Source: an uncultured Acidobacteriota bacterium
GTDB taxonomy: Bacteria > Acidobacteriota > Terriglobia > Terriglobales > CAINCZ01
Reading direction: 5' to 3'
Length of the DNA: 42,344 nt
Assembly (NCBI GenBank): GCA_903847195.1
Contig: CAINCZ010000133.1
Coordinates: forward strand, 1 to 42,344
In this document: positions 9,245 through 18,446 of the stretch, one piece after another
How the letters are laid out: each line of letters opens with the position of its first letter
Position numbering within the stretch: the stretch's first letter is position 1
Notes under the pieces: generated by a model
The model's database searches: none
What the model was told of the DNA's origin: nothing
Seen by the model: the letters and a program-made list of their open reading frames with translations, nothing else
Position numbers and translations under genes: made by a program

Positions 9245-9760
9245 TTAAGCGCTGATAACCCAAGGGATTACTGTGTTCTTCCGCGGTCGTGCGGGAGGGA
9301 AGCTGCTAAGGCCGGCGCGCGCTGACCGGCTGAACAGAGTGGTTGCGGGGCGGCGCGAAAAATAGAACAAGTGGGCGTGGCAGTCGCAGTCGGAAGAACC
9401 GAATCCGGCGAAGGGCGCCAGCGCACCCGGCGCGCGCCCGAAGGCGCGGGACCACGAGTGTTCGGTGGCGCGGCGGTCGCAGGTTGTCCAGACTTCCTTG
9501 ACTCCGACAGCGGCGTGGTGGCGCAGGTAATCGATGTGCCAGTGGGGACGGACGACGGGCCTCAGATGATGCAGCAGGCGGGCGCGCAGGCCGCCGGGGC
9601 CGCGGGCGCTGCCGATGTAGACGTACCATCCGCGGCGTAGCGGCAGAGTGCCGAGACGCCCGACGGAGACCTCGGCGCTGCCGGCACAGCGCAGGATGAG
9701 TGCGTAGGTGCCGGGGCGGGCGGCGAACGCAGGCGCGAAGTTCGGAGTCAAATCTCCCAT
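9245..9760 (-). CDS. DUF123-type GIY-YIG nuclease-family protein
   Basis: 171 residues. Residues ~15-135 match the DUF123 branch of the GIY-YIG family, which occurs alone or fused to endonuclease III. Visible are GTYALILRC (GIY strand), GWYVYIGSARGPGGLRARL (YIG strand with catalytic Arg), HHLRPVVRPHWHIDYLR, and the end block GFGSSDCDCHAHLFYF with its conserved Cys/His residues. The active-site pattern looks intact. About 35 extra residues, rich in Arg, Ser and Pro, follow the domain and are probably disordered. It starts 18 bases after the upstream asparaginase gene, so the two likely share a transcript. Biological role unknown in the family. It differs from the small GIY-YIG protein at 2920. 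Confidence 0.86.
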   Translation of the reverse strand: MGDLTPNFAPAFAARPGTYALILRCAGSAEVSVGRLGTLPLRRGWYVYIGSARGPGGLRARLLHHLRPVVRPHWHIDYLRHHAAVGVKEVWTTCDRRATEHSWSRAFGRAPGALAPFAGFGSSDCDCHAHLFYFSRRPATTLFSRSARAGLSSFPPARPRKNTVIPWVISA

Positions 9761-9778
9761 AGGGCCGCCTTTGAAACG

Positions 9779-10804
9779 CTATTTCGCGTCGGGCAGAATG
9801 CTGACGATGGACTTGCCGTCGTCGCCCATGTATCCACGCAGCATGCCCGGAGTGTTGAAGGGCATCGCGAACTTGCCGTGGCGGTCCACGATGATGAACC
9901 CGCCGCTGCCGCCCAGGGCGCCGATCTTCGCCATCACGGCGGCCCCTGCCTGAGCCGCAGTCATGCCCTTGTATTCCATCAGAGCGGAGATGTCGTAAGC
10001 GGCGACGGTGCGAATGAAGTACTCGCCCTGGCCGGTGGCGGAGACGGCGCAGGTGCGGTCGTTGGCATAGGTGCCGGCGCCGATGATGGGCGAGTCGCCG
10101 ACGCGTCCGACCCACTGGTTGAGTATGCCGCCCGACGAGGTGCCGGCGGCAACGTGCCCGGCGCGGTCCAGGGCGACGACGCCAACCGTGTCATGGCGGT
10201 TGGCGGTGGGCGGCACGAGTTTGGGCGCGGGTGTGCCTTCGCGTTGCTGCGCGCGGCGCAGCGAATCGAGTTTGGCGGGCGACGCGAAATAGTCCGCGCC
10301 GACGGGCTCGAGCCCTTCGCGCGCGGCGAAGGCTTCGGCTCCGGGGCCGACCATCAGCACGTGGGGTGATCGGTCCATGATGAGGCGCGCGAGGCGAATC
10401 GGATTGCCGACGCGGGTCAGATTGGCAGCGGCCCCGGCCCTAAGCGTGAAACCGTCCATGATGGCGGCGACGGCTTCGGCGGTGGCGGCGCTGGTGAGCG
10501 TGGCTCCCTTGCCGGCATTGAGCACGCCGGAGTCCTCCAGCACGGCGATGGCGGTCACGACGGCGTCGAGGGCGGAGCCGTCTTTCTCAAGGATGGTCTG
10601 GCCGCGCAGCAGGGCCGTCTCGACCGCCTGCCGCAATGCCTTTTCGCGCTCCGGCGACAGCGGAGGATTGGTGAAGTCTCCGGCACCGCCATGCACGACG
10701 ATCCGAAACGGCGCAGGCGGCGCGGCCGCGGCGGATGGCGGCGCTTGCGCGTGTACCGAAACAGCCAGCAGGCAGAGCAGAGCGGCGGCTAGCACGAAAT
10801 TCAT
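9779..10804 (-). CDS. Exported isoaspartyl peptidase/L-asparaginase (Ntn hydrolase)
   Basis: 341 residues from ATG 10802-10804, with signal peptide MNFVLAAALLCLLAVSVHAQ. The frame continues upstream to 11107, but that part overlaps the divergent gene and lacks coding character. It belongs to the plant-type asparaginase/IaaA family, which self-cleaves before a Thr. Visible are RIVVHGGAGDF near the start, DSGVLNAGKGATLTS, DGFTLRAGAAA, and the cleavage/nucleophile box HDTVGVVALDRAGHVAAGTS (the Thr after His-Asp becomes the new N-terminus). GRVGDSPIIGAGTYAND follows, with the substrate-binding Arg and Asp. Likely role: periplasmic hydrolysis of isoaspartyl dipeptides or asparagine. It is followed 18 bases later by the DUF123 gene and is divergent from the phosphoesterase gene across 130 bases. 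Confidence 0.93.
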   Translation of the reverse strand: MNFVLAAALLCLLAVSVHAQAPPSAAAAPPAPFRIVVHGGAGDFTNPPLSPEREKALRQAVETALLRGQTILEKDGSALDAVVTAIAVLEDSGVLNAGKGATLTSAATAEAVAAIMDGFTLRAGAAANLTRVGNPIRLARLIMDRSPHVLMVGPGAEAFAAREGLEPVGADYFASPAKLDSLRRAQQREGTPAPKLVPPTANRHDTVGVVALDRAGHVAAGTSSGGILNQWVGRVGDSPIIGAGTYANDRTCAVSATGQGEYFIRTVAAYDISALMEYKGMTAAQAGAAVMAKIGALGGSGGFIIVDRHGKFAMPFNTPGMLRGYMGDDGKSIVSILPDAK

Positions 10805-10934
10805 GCTGAGAGTGTACTCCCGCGCATCATATGTTCTCAGCCCGAGGGCGAGCGGCGGGCTCGAAGGCCGCCTTCCGGTTGCGAATTTCCCGCCATGCTG
10901 GCTTAGTCCGCCGCCGGCATTGGCTGGAGGGACT

Positions 10935-12227
10935 ATGGAGGACTCGCACGACCGCAGCACGACCGCCGATGCCGCAGAGCAGGACGGCGTTGACCGCCGG
11001 GGATTTTTGGAATGCATGGCCTGGGCCGGAGCCGGGCTGATATGGACAATGGCTGGAGGCGTGCCGGTGTCGCGTCTGCTGGGAGGTCCGCTGCTGGCGG
11101 CTGCCAATCAAGGGATCTTCTCGTTTGTGCAGATCAGCGACAGCCACATCGGCTTCGACAAGCCGGCCAATACCGATGTGACACGCACACTGCAACTGGC
11201 CGTCAACCATGTGCAGGCGCTGAAGCCGGCGCCGGAGCTGATCCTGCACACGGGCGACGTGACACACCTGTCCAAGCCGGGCGAGTTCGACACGGCGCAG
11301 CAGGTGCTCACCGGGGCCGGGTTGCCGCAGATCTTCTACGTGCCGGGCGAGCACGACGTGGCGACCGACAACGGGCAGCAGTATATGGAGCGCTACGGCA
11401 AGGGCACCATGGGAAGCGGCTGGCGCAGCTTCGATCATCGGGGCGTGCACTTCGTGGGGCTGGTCAACGTCGTGAACCTGCGCGCGGGTGGCCTGGGACT
11501 GCTGGGCGAGGAGCAACTCAACTGGCTGCGGCAGGACCTTGAGGGACGCAGCGCGAGCACGCCGGTGGTGGTGTTTGCGCACATTCCGCTGTGGAGCGTG
11601 TATCCGGCGTGGGGCTGGGGCACGGAAGACAGCACCCGCGCGCTGGCGTTGCTCAAGCGGTTTGGGTCGGTGACGGTGCTGAACGGGCACATCCACCAGA
11701 TCATGCAGAAAGTGGAAGGCAACGTGAGTTTTCACACGGCCATGGCAACGGCGTTTCCGCAACCGATTCCGGGGACGGCACCTTCGGCGGGGCCGCTGAA
11801 GGTGCCGGCGGCCGAACTGGAGCGGGTGCTGGGAATTACACGGGTGAACTTCGTGCAGGGCCAGCAGCGCCTGGCGGTGGTGGACGCTCCGCTGGCGGGC
11901 ACTCCTCCGGAGCGGGCCGAGGCGGTGTTGCGTGCGGCGGCGGCGGCCTTGCCGGCCGCGGCTCCTGCGGCAGCGACATCGGCGCAATCGGTCACGATCG
12001 ACAACTTCGTGTTTGCGCCGAAGGACCTCACGGTGAAGCCGGGCACGGCGGTGCAGTGGACGAACCAGGACGACAGCCCGCACACGGCCACGGCCGACGA
12101 CGGCTCGTTTGGCTCGCCCGTGCTGGACACGAAGCAGAGCTACGGGTTCACCTTTGCCAGGGCGGGACGATTTCCGTATCACTGCAAGCTCCATCCGGGG
12201 ATGACGGGCGTGGTGACAGTGCAGTAA
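10935..12227 (+). CDS. Tat-exported metallophosphoesterase fused to a C-terminal cupredoxin
   Basis: 430 residues from ATG 10935, preceded by GGAGGG. Residues ~20-55 hold a twin-arginine type signal (DRRGFLECMAWAGAG), then AAANQG as a likely cleavage zone. Residues ~60-330 are a calcineurin-like phosphoesterase: ISDSHIG, LHTGDVTH, VPGEHDVA, FAHIPLWS and LNGHIHQ are the five metal-binding blocks. The usual GNHD box is GEHD, so the conserved Asn is Glu. After an Ala/Pro-rich linker, residues ~350-430 form a plastocyanin-like domain with a complete type 1 copper set: His in SPHTATADDG, and Cys, His and Met in YHCKLHPGMTG. So it combines a dinuclear metal hydrolase with an electron-transfer copper site in the periplasm. 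The substrate is unknown. The frame also runs upstream to 10377, but that part is antisense to the asparaginase gene. Confidence 0.9.
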   Translation: MEDSHDRSTTADAAEQDGVDRRGFLECMAWAGAGLIWTMAGGVPVSRLLGGPLLAAANQGIFSFVQISDSHIGFDKPANTDVTRTLQLAVNHVQALKPAPELILHTGDVTHLSKPGEFDTAQQVLTGAGLPQIFYVPGEHDVATDNGQQYMERYGKGTMGSGWRSFDHRGVHFVGLVNVVNLRAGGLGLLGEEQLNWLRQDLEGRSASTPVVVFAHIPLWSVYPAWGWGTEDSTRALALLKRFGSVTVLNGHIHQIMQKVEGNVSFHTAMATAFPQPIPGTAPSAGPLKVPAAELERVLGITRVNFVQGQQRLAVVDAPLAGTPPERAEAVLRAAAAALPAAAPAAATSAQSVTIDNFVFAPKDLTVKPGTAVQWTNQDDSPHTATADDGSFGSPVLDTKQSYGFTFARAGRFPYHCKLHPGMTGVVTVQ

Positions 12228-12251
12228 CAGCAGGGCCAAAACGGCAACAAG

Positions 12252-12280
12252 GCGGAGCGCGTTCGCCGGCGGCGCTCCGC
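12252..12280 (+). terminator. GC-rich hairpin after the phosphoesterase-cupredoxin gene
   Basis: GCGGAGCGC (12252-12260) and GCGCTCCGC (12272-12280) form a perfect 9-bp stem with an 11-base loop, 24 bases past the stop. There is no immediate T-run (ATTTT appears 10 bases later), so it may end transcription weakly or just protect the 3' end. Confidence 0.4.
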
Positions 12281-12300
12281 TGGCGCCGGGATTTTCGGCC

Positions 12301-12306
12301 TATAAT
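12301..12306 (+). promoter_or_regulatory. Perfect -10 hexamer before gcdH
   Basis: TATAAT, 54 bases upstream of the glutaryl-CoA dehydrogenase start. No good -35 hexamer is seen 16-18 bases upstream, so the promoter call rests on the -10 match and its position after the hairpin at 12252. Confidence 0.4.
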
Positions 12307-12360
12307 GAACGGCGCGCCAAGGGGCCGAAACACCGACAGGCGGGAAAGGCAGGGCGGCTG

Positions 12361-13539
12361 ATGGCACTGAAATTCCGCGGCGTTGACTTTGCGCAATTCG
12401 ATTCGCTGCTCACCGGCGACGAGTGCCTGGTGCGCGACACAGCGCGCCAGTTTATTGAAGACAACCTGATTCCCATCATTGAGGAGTGCAACCGCGCGGG
12501 ACGTTTTCCGCGCGAGCTGGTGCTGCCCATGGCGGAGCTTGGCTTCTACGGCGCCAACCTGGAAGGCTACGGCTGCGCGGGCATGTCCAACGTGGAGTAC
12601 GGCCTGATCGCGCAGGAACTGGAGCGCGGCGACAGCGGCGTGCGGTCCTTTGTCAGCGTGCACTCGTCGCTGTGCATGTATCCCATTCACAGCTTCGGCA
12701 GCGACGAGCAAAAGCAGACTTGGTTGCCGCCGATGCAGCGCGGCGAGAAGCTGGGCTGCTTCGGGCTAACCGAGCCGGACTTTGGCTCCAACCCCTCCGG
12801 CATGCGCACACGCGCGCGCAAGGATGGAAACGACTACATCTTGAATGGCGAAAAGACGTGGATCACCTCGGGGTCGATTGCCGACGTGGCCGTCATCTGG
12901 GCGAAGAACGAGGACGAAGGCGGGCGGGTATGCGCCTTCCTGGTGGAGACCGACCGGCCGGGCTTCCGCGCTGAGGACATTCACGGGAAGTGGTCGCTGC
13001 GGGCCTCGGTGACCTCGTCGCTTTCGCTGCAGGAAGTGCGTGTTCCGGCCGGCAACAAGCTGCCCAGGACCGACGGGTTGAAGTCGGCGCTGCTGTGCCT
13101 GAGTCAGGCGCGGTATGGCATCGCCTGGGGCGCGGTGGGCGCGGCGATGGCCTGCTACGACTGCGCGTTGCAGTATGCGAAGTTCCGCAAGCAGTTCCGC
13201 GACCAGCCGATCGCCAGCCATCAATTGGTGCAGGAAAAGCTGGTGTGGATGATCACCGAGATCACCAAGGCGCAACTGCTGGTCTTGCAGGTGGGCCGGC
13301 TGAAGGACCAGGACAAAGCCGGGTACCAGCATATCTCGATGGCGAAGCGCAACAACGTGTGGATGGCCCTGGAGTGCGCGCGCATGGCGCGTGACATTCT
13401 GGGGGCAAACGGCGTGGCCGATGAGTATCCGGTGTTTCGCCACATGTGCAACCTGGAATCGGTGAAGACCTACGAGGGCACGCACGACATTCACACGCTG
13501 ATCGTGGGCGGCAGCATCACCGGGATACCGGCGTTTTAG
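12361..13539 (+). CDS. gcdH: Glutaryl-CoA dehydrogenase
   Basis: A 392-residue FAD flavoenzyme of the acyl-CoA dehydrogenase family. It oxidises and decarboxylates glutaryl-CoA to crotonyl-CoA in lysine, tryptophan and benzoyl-CoA breakdown. Visible are the FAD/substrate segments [18 protein letters not shown] and [15 protein letters not shown], an Arg-containing strand after SFVSVHSSL, and the catalytic Glu in [19 protein letters not shown]. The last segment (EGTHDIH then a C-terminal ITG) is typical of glutaryl-CoA dehydrogenase rather than of other acyl-CoA dehydrogenases. The upstream ribosome site is weak (AGGCAGGG). It is followed by a second acyl-CoA dehydrogenase after a 147-base gap holding a repeat copy. 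A related crotonobetainyl- or other acyl-CoA dehydrogenase cannot be excluded. Confidence 0.9.
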   Translation: MALKFRGVDFAQFDSLLTGDECLVRDTARQFIEDNLIPIIEECNRAGRFPRELVLPMAELGFYGANLEGYGCAGMSNVEYGLIAQELERGDSGVRSFVSVHSSLCMYPIHSFGSDEQKQTWLPPMQRGEKLGCFGLTEPDFGSNPSGMRTRARKDGNDYILNGEKTWITSGSIADVAVIWAKNEDEGGRVCAFLVETDRPGFRAEDIHGKWSLRASVTSSLSLQEVRVPAGNKLPRTDGLKSALLCLSQARYGIAWGAVGAAMACYDCALQYAKFRKQFRDQPIASHQLVQEKLVWMITEITKAQLLVLQVGRLKDQDKAGYQHISMAKRNNVWMALECARMARDILGANGVADEYPVFRHMCNLESVKTYEGTHDIHTLIVGGSITGIPAF

Positions 13540-13556
13540 CGGCAACTACCCGAGGG

Positions 13557-13583
13557 GTCATGCTGAGCGAAGCGAAGCATCTG
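13557..13583 (+). repeat. Dispersed REP-like repeat, copy 3
   Basis: GTCATGCTGAGCG followed by AAGCGAAGCATCTG, 18 bases after the gcdH stop. It keeps the 27-base length with a few changes. The changes C to G (base 6) and G to C (base 22) are complementary, which hints that the two halves pair in a stem. Confidence 0.8.
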
Positions 13584-13686
13584 CTGTTGAACTTGTGCGC
13601 CGAAGCGCAGCCGGGCGGTGCCGCATCCAAAGCCGGTTGAATGCTTTCCTGCCCGGGCTCAATTCGAATTATCTGGAGAGTGAGTG

Positions 13687-14844
<1,158 letters not shown>

Positions 14845-14862
<18 letters not shown>

Positions 14863-14922
14863 AAAGCACGAGTTGTCACCCTGCTGATGACGGGCAAGTG
14901 AAAAGCAAGAACTGTCATCCTG
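14845..14922 (+). repeat. Degenerate 39-base tandem duplication at a gene end
   Basis: Units 14845-14883 and 14884-14922 agree at 32 of 39 positions. Unit 1 contains the last codons and the stop of the acyl-CoA dehydrogenase plus GTTGTCACCCTG. Unit 2 repeats the former coding end (GGGCAAGTGAAAAGCA) and ends in TGTCATCCTG, the first bases of repeat copy 4. Both units thus end in the left edge of the dispersed repeat. Confidence 0.75.
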
Positions 14923-14940
14923 AGCGCAGCGAAGGATCTG
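14914..14940 (+). repeat. Dispersed REP-like repeat, copy 4
   Basis: Identical over 27 bases to copy 1 (GTCATCCTGAGCG then CAGCGAAGGATCTG). It lies between the acyl-CoA dehydrogenase stop and the palindrome at 14973, in a 217-base gap between convergent genes. Confidence 0.85.
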
Positions 14941-14972
14941 CTGTTCGCTGCGATCGATCAATTCTCAGGTGG

Positions 14973-15006
14973 CCCACATATGCGCCTTCCTTGGCGCATA
15001 TGTGGG
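14973..15006. repeat. Perfect palindrome, CCCACAT-type element, copy 2
   Basis: Arms CCCACATATGCGCC and GGCGCATATGTGGG pair over 14 bp around TTCCTT, followed by AAAT. The outer seven bases match the element at 5537. It lies between the convergent acyl-CoA dehydrogenase and LeuD-like genes, so it could also slow transcription from either side. Confidence 0.75.
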
Positions 15007-15079
15007 AAATCCACAAACGCTGAGAACCAGCTGCCCCGTCCTCGCAGCTTTTGCTGGGGCGGGCTTCTGCCCGACAGCC

Positions 15080-15589
15080 CTAGCTTGCCGTGCGTGCGCG
15101 ATAGGCTTCGACGGCCCCGCCGCGGGCGAGAATATCGCGCAGGAACTCCGGCAGGATGGTGCCCTGACCGTGCCACGGCCGGGTCAGGTTTTCCACCGCG
15201 CCTGACTCCGGGTCATACTTCACCTGATCGCCCGCGTTCACTGCAGCCGAGATGCCCGGACACTCGATGACGAGCAGGCCGAGGTTGATGGCGTTGCGGA
15301 AGAAGATGCGGGCGAAGGACTCGGCCACGATGGCGCGGATGCCGCAGGCGCCGAGCAGGGCGGGCGCGGCCTCGCGGCTGGAGCCGCAACCGAAGTTGGA
15401 GCCGGCGACGATCAGATCGCCGGCTTTTACTTTCTTCACGAAGTCCGTATCGATGCCCGACATGGTGTGAGGCAGCATGTCCTCGATGCGGGTGGAGTTC
15501 ATGAACTTGCCGGGGATGATGGCGTCCGTATCGACGTTATTGCCGCAGCAGTGCGCCGCTCCGACGATGGCCTGTGTTGGCTCGCTCAT
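15080..15589 (-). CDS. leuD: LeuD-type hydro-lyase small subunit
   Basis: 169 residues, the swivel domain of an aconitase-superfamily heterodimer: 3-isopropylmalate dehydratase or a related homoaconitase or dimethylmalate dehydratase. Visible are NNVDTDAIIPGKFMN near the N-terminus, the substrate loop GSNFGCGSSREAAP, and SFARIFFRNAINLGLLVIE. Its partner is the large subunit 105 bases upstream. The gap contains a strong palindromic element (15640-15683), which could attenuate or stabilise the message. It is the last gene of the minus-strand run that begins near 22813. The gene symbol reflects homology; leucine synthesis is not proven because leuA and leuB are absent here. Confidence 0.88.
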   Translation of the reverse strand: MSEPTQAIVGAAHCCGNNVDTDAIIPGKFMNSTRIEDMLPHTMSGIDTDFVKKVKAGDLIVAGSNFGCGSSREAAPALLGACGIRAIVAESFARIFFRNAINLGLLVIECPGISAAVNAGDQVKYDPESGAVENLTRPWHGQGTILPEFLRDILARGGAVEAYRARTAS

Positions 15590-15639
15590 GAGTATTTCCT
15601 CCCTTGAACCTGCAATCAGTGCTTACGACAGCGAACGCC

Positions 15640-15683
15640 GGGGTACCCCAGGTTCGCGCCGTGTCTTTCGGCGCTAACCTGGG
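15640..15683. repeat. Composite palindromic element between the two hydro-lyase subunit genes
   Basis: A perfect 10-base palindrome GGGGTACCCC (15640-15649) overlaps a larger inverted repeat. Its arms are CCCAGGTTCGCGCCG (15647-15661) and CGGCGCTAACCTGGG (15669-15683), pairing at 14 of 15 positions around a 7-base loop. The layout (GGTACC core, CCAGGTT arms) resembles a dispersed palindromic repeat, but only one copy is in the window. Confidence 0.65.
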
Positions 15684-15694
15684 CGACAGACACT

Positions 15695-16957
15695 CTATGA
15701 CAGCGTGCGCGGATCGGTGAGTCGTCCGGTGATGGCCGAGGCCGCGGCGGTCTCCGGCGATGCCATGTATACCTTTGCCTGCTTGCTGCCCATGCGGCCG
15801 AGGAAGTTGCGGGTGCTGGTGGAGACGCATACTTCACCGGCGGCAAGCAGGCCGAACGAGCCGCCGAAGCAGGGTCCGCAGGAAGGCGGGCCGACCACCG
15901 CTCCGGCGTCCAGTAAGACCTCGAGGATGCCTTCGGCGGCCATCTGCTTCATGATGCGGTGCGAAGCCGGGATGACAATGATGCGAACCTTGGGATTCGG
16001 CACGCGTCCCTTGAGAATGGCGGCGGCGGCGCGCATGTCCTCGATGCGGCCATTGGAGCAGCTGCCGATGAAGACCTGATCGACGGCGACCTCGCCCGCT
16101 TCGGCGATGCTGCAAACGTTGTCGGGCGAGTGCGGCTTGGCCACGCGCGGCGTGAGCGGCGAGAGGTTGACCCGCACTTCGCGCTTGCACTCGGCGCCGG
16201 GGTCGCCCGAGCTGATGACGTCGCTCTTCATGGGGCGGCCGGCGGCGGCCAGGAAGTCGGTAGTGCGCTCGTCGAGCGGCATGAGCGCGACCTTGGCTCC
16301 CATCTCGGCGCACAGGTTGGCGATGCAGAAGCGGTCGGCCATGGTGAGACTGCGCACGCCGGGGCCGGTGAATTCGCAGGAGGCGTATCCGGCGCCGTCG
16401 GCCTTGAGGATGCCAAGCAACTCCAGCACCACGTCCTTGGCCGTGACGAGCGGCGCGAGCGCCCCCTCAAAAACGATGCGGATGGTCTCGGGCACCTTGA
16501 ACCAGGTCTTGCCCTCGACCATGGCAAGTGCGGTGTCGGTCGAGCCGAAGCCGGTGGCGAAGCTGCCCAGAGCGCCGTAAGTGGTGGTGTGGCTGTCGCA
16601 GGCGACGATGATCTCGCCGGGGTTGACGTAGTCCTCGACCATCACCTGGTGGCAGATGCCCTTGCGCATGTCGAGGAACTCTCTGATCTCGAAGTCGGCG
16701 ACAAACTTGCGGCAAAGGGCGTGGAAGTTGGCGGTGGCCTCAGTGGCGGGTGGCGCGTAGTGATCGAACAGGGCGACGATCTTTTCGGGAACACCGAGTT
16801 TGGTGACGCCCATCTGCTTGATCACGTCGGCGATGCCCCAGCCGATGCCTTCGTGGATGAGAATGCGGTCCACCACGCACTCGACGATTTCGCCGACGCG
16901 CACCTGGTCTCGTCCAATAGCGCGGGCGAGCAGTTTCTGAGCCATCGTCTGCGGCAT
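15695..16957 (-). CDS. leuC: LeuC-type hydro-lyase large subunit, 4Fe-4S
   Basis: 420 residues, the catalytic subunit of a two-subunit aconitase-family hydro-lyase of the short (archaeal/HACN/DmdA-like) type. Visible are ILIHEGIGWGIAD, IIVACDSHTTTYGALGSFATG, GKTWFKVPETIRI, and the cluster ligands in FIGSCSNGRIEDM and SCGPCFGGSFGLL, followed by STSTRNFLGRMG. All three Fe-S Cys are present. ATG 16955-16957 has GGAGGG ten bases upstream; Met5 (16945) is an alternative. It starts 21 bases after livF, so it belongs to the transporter transcript. That context suggests a catabolic role on a branched C5-C6 hydroxy-acid as much as leucine synthesis. Confidence 0.88.
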   Translation of the reverse strand: MPQTMAQKLLARAIGRDQVRVGEIVECVVDRILIHEGIGWGIADVIKQMGVTKLGVPEKIVALFDHYAPPATEATANFHALCRKFVADFEIREFLDMRKGICHQVMVEDYVNPGEIIVACDSHTTTYGALGSFATGFGSTDTALAMVEGKTWFKVPETIRIVFEGALAPLVTAKDVVLELLGILKADGAGYASCEFTGPGVRSLTMADRFCIANLCAEMGAKVALMPLDERTTDFLAAAGRPMKSDVISSGDPGAECKREVRVNLSPLTPRVAKPHSPDNVCSIAEAGEVAVDQVFIGSCSNGRIEDMRAAAAILKGRVPNPKVRIIVIPASHRIMKQMAAEGILEVLLDAGAVVGPPSCGPCFGGSFGLLAAGEVCVSTSTRNFLGRMGSKQAKVYMASPETAAASAITGRLTDPRTLS

Positions 16958-16978
16958 CGTCGTTGAGCCCTCCTTGGT

Positions 16979-17686
16979 TTATGCGTGTCCGAGATATGCC
17001 TTGGCGACGGCAGGATTGGCGGCCAGTTCCTTGCTCGTTCCGCTGATTACGATGCGCCCGTTTTCCATGACGTAGCCGCGATGAGAGACGGCGACGGCGA
17101 GCGAAGCGTCCTGCTCGACCAGCAGGATGCTGGTGCCGCGCTGGCTGATGAGGATGATGGTGCGGAAGATCTCTTCGCGCACGACCGGAGCCAGACCCAT
17201 CGAAGGCTCGTCCATCATGAGCAGCTTGGGACGCGACATCAGGGCGCGGCCGATGGCGAGCATCTGCTGCTCGCCGCCGCTCAGGGTGCCGCCTGCCTGC
17301 CGCAAACGCTCCCGCAGTCGGGGGAAGATGGAGTAGACATATTCACGGTCTTCCTGCTGCGCTTTCTTGTCCGGCTGCACGTAGGCGCCCATGCTGAGGT
17401 TTTCCTGCACCGTGAGGTCGGGGAAGATGTGGCGGCCCTCGGGGACGATGGCGATGCCCCGGGCGACGATTCGCGCAGTCGGCACGGCGGTGATGGACTG
17501 TCCGAAGGCAGTGATCTCTCCCTGCGTGACTTTTACTAGGCCGAGGATGCTTTGCAGGGTGGTGGACTTGCCGGCGCCGTTGGCGCCCAGCAGGCAGACG
17601 ATCTCTCGCTCGCCCACCTCGAGGTCGATGCCCTTCAACGCGTGAATGTTTCCGTAACAGGCGTGAACGCCGCGCAAGCTAAGCAA
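16979..17686 (-). CDS. livF: Branched-chain amino acid ABC transporter ATPase LivF
   Basis: 235 residues, one of the two ATPases of a HAAT-type importer. Visible are Walker A GANGAGKST, the Q-loop region LQSILGLVKVTQGEI, VPEGRHIFPDLTVQENL (typical of LivF), the signature LSGGEQQM, Walker B LLMMDEPSMGLAP and the switch His equivalent in LLVEQDAS, where Gln-Asp follow Glu as in other LivF proteins. It overlaps livG by 8 bases and is followed 21 bases later by leuC. It powers uptake together with LivG, LivH, LivM and the lipoprotein LivK. Confidence 0.95.
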   Translation of the reverse strand: MLSLRGVHACYGNIHALKGIDLEVGEREIVCLLGANGAGKSTTLQSILGLVKVTQGEITAFGQSITAVPTARIVARGIAIVPEGRHIFPDLTVQENLSMGAYVQPDKKAQQEDREYVYSIFPRLRERLRQAGGTLSGGEQQMLAIGRALMSRPKLLMMDEPSMGLAPVVREEIFRTIILISQRGTSILLVEQDASLAVAVSHRGYVMENGRIVISGTSKELAANPAVAKAYLGHA

Positions 17687-18446
17687 GGGCCATTCCTTTT
17701 CCCAGATAAGTTTCGATCACCTGCGGATCGTTGGTGACGTCGCCCGGCAAGCCTTCGGCTATCTTCTTGCCCGAACTGATGACGGTGACGCGGTCAGAGA
17801 CCTGCATGACGAGTCCCATGTTGTGCTCGACCATCAGAATGGTGATGCCGCGCTCGCGGATCTTGAGCACGAGTTGGCGCATGAAGTCGATCTCTTCCGG
17901 GTTCATGCCGCAGACCGGTTCGTCGAGCAGCAGCAGGCTGGGCCCGACGGCGAGCGCGCGGGCGAACTCGGTGAGGCGCTGCTGGCCGTAGGGAAGGTCG
18001 GTGGCGATACGGTCGCTGACCGCGGTGAGGCCGACGATTTCCAGGGCCTCGACGGCGCGCTCGTGGATGGTCTTTTCCTGCTCGAGAAAACAGCGGCTGT
18101 GAAACAGGACGCCGCCGAGCGAGCTGCGCTTCAGCAGGTGCGCGCCGATCCTGACGGTATCGAGCACGGTCATGCTGCGGAACAGCGCAATCTGCTGGAA
18201 GGTGCGGGTGATGCCGACGCGGGCGACGCGATAGGGCGACTGATTGGTGATGTCGTTGCCGGCGAACGTGATCCGTCCCGAGGTGGGCTTCAGCAGGCTG
18301 CTGATCATGTTGAAGGTGGTGGTCTTGCCGGAGCCGTTGGGGCCGATCAGGGCGTGGATGTCGCCTTTGCGCACGGCCATGTCGAGGCCATCGACTGCGG
18401 TGAGTCCACCGAACCGCCGGGTTAGCCGTTCCACTTGGAGAAGCAT
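17679..18446 (-). CDS. livG: Branched-chain amino acid ABC transporter ATPase LivG
   Basis: 255 residues from ATG 18444-18446, which overlaps the livM stop by one base. A longer frame exists to 19178 but only because it runs antisense-free through livM in another phase. Visible are Walker A GPNGSGKTT, VGITRTFQQIALFRSMTV (the Q-loop and its typical FQ), LPYGQQRLTEFARALAVGP as the LivG form of the signature, Walker B LLLLDEPVCGMNPEE and the switch in MVEHNMGLVM. The C-terminus ends YLGKGMALA, where the shared family motif is YLG. It pairs with LivF under the LivH/LivM channel. Confidence 0.95.
   Translation of the reverse strand: MLLQVERLTRRFGGLTAVDGLDMAVRKGDIHALIGPNGSGKTTTFNMISSLLKPTSGRITFAGNDITNQSPYRVARVGITRTFQQIALFRSMTVLDTVRIGAHLLKRSSLGGVLFHSRCFLEQEKTIHERAVEALEIVGLTAVSDRIATDLPYGQQRLTEFARALAVGPSLLLLDEPVCGMNPEEIDFMRQLVLKIRERGITILMVEHNMGLVMQVSDRVTVISSGKKIAEGLPGDVTNDPQVIETYLGKGMALA

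Noticed and set aside
15080..16957. Leucine biosynthesis operon
   Set aside because: Only leuC/leuD-type genes are present, without leuA or leuB, and they follow a transporter. The symbols are kept for homology but the pathway claim is not.
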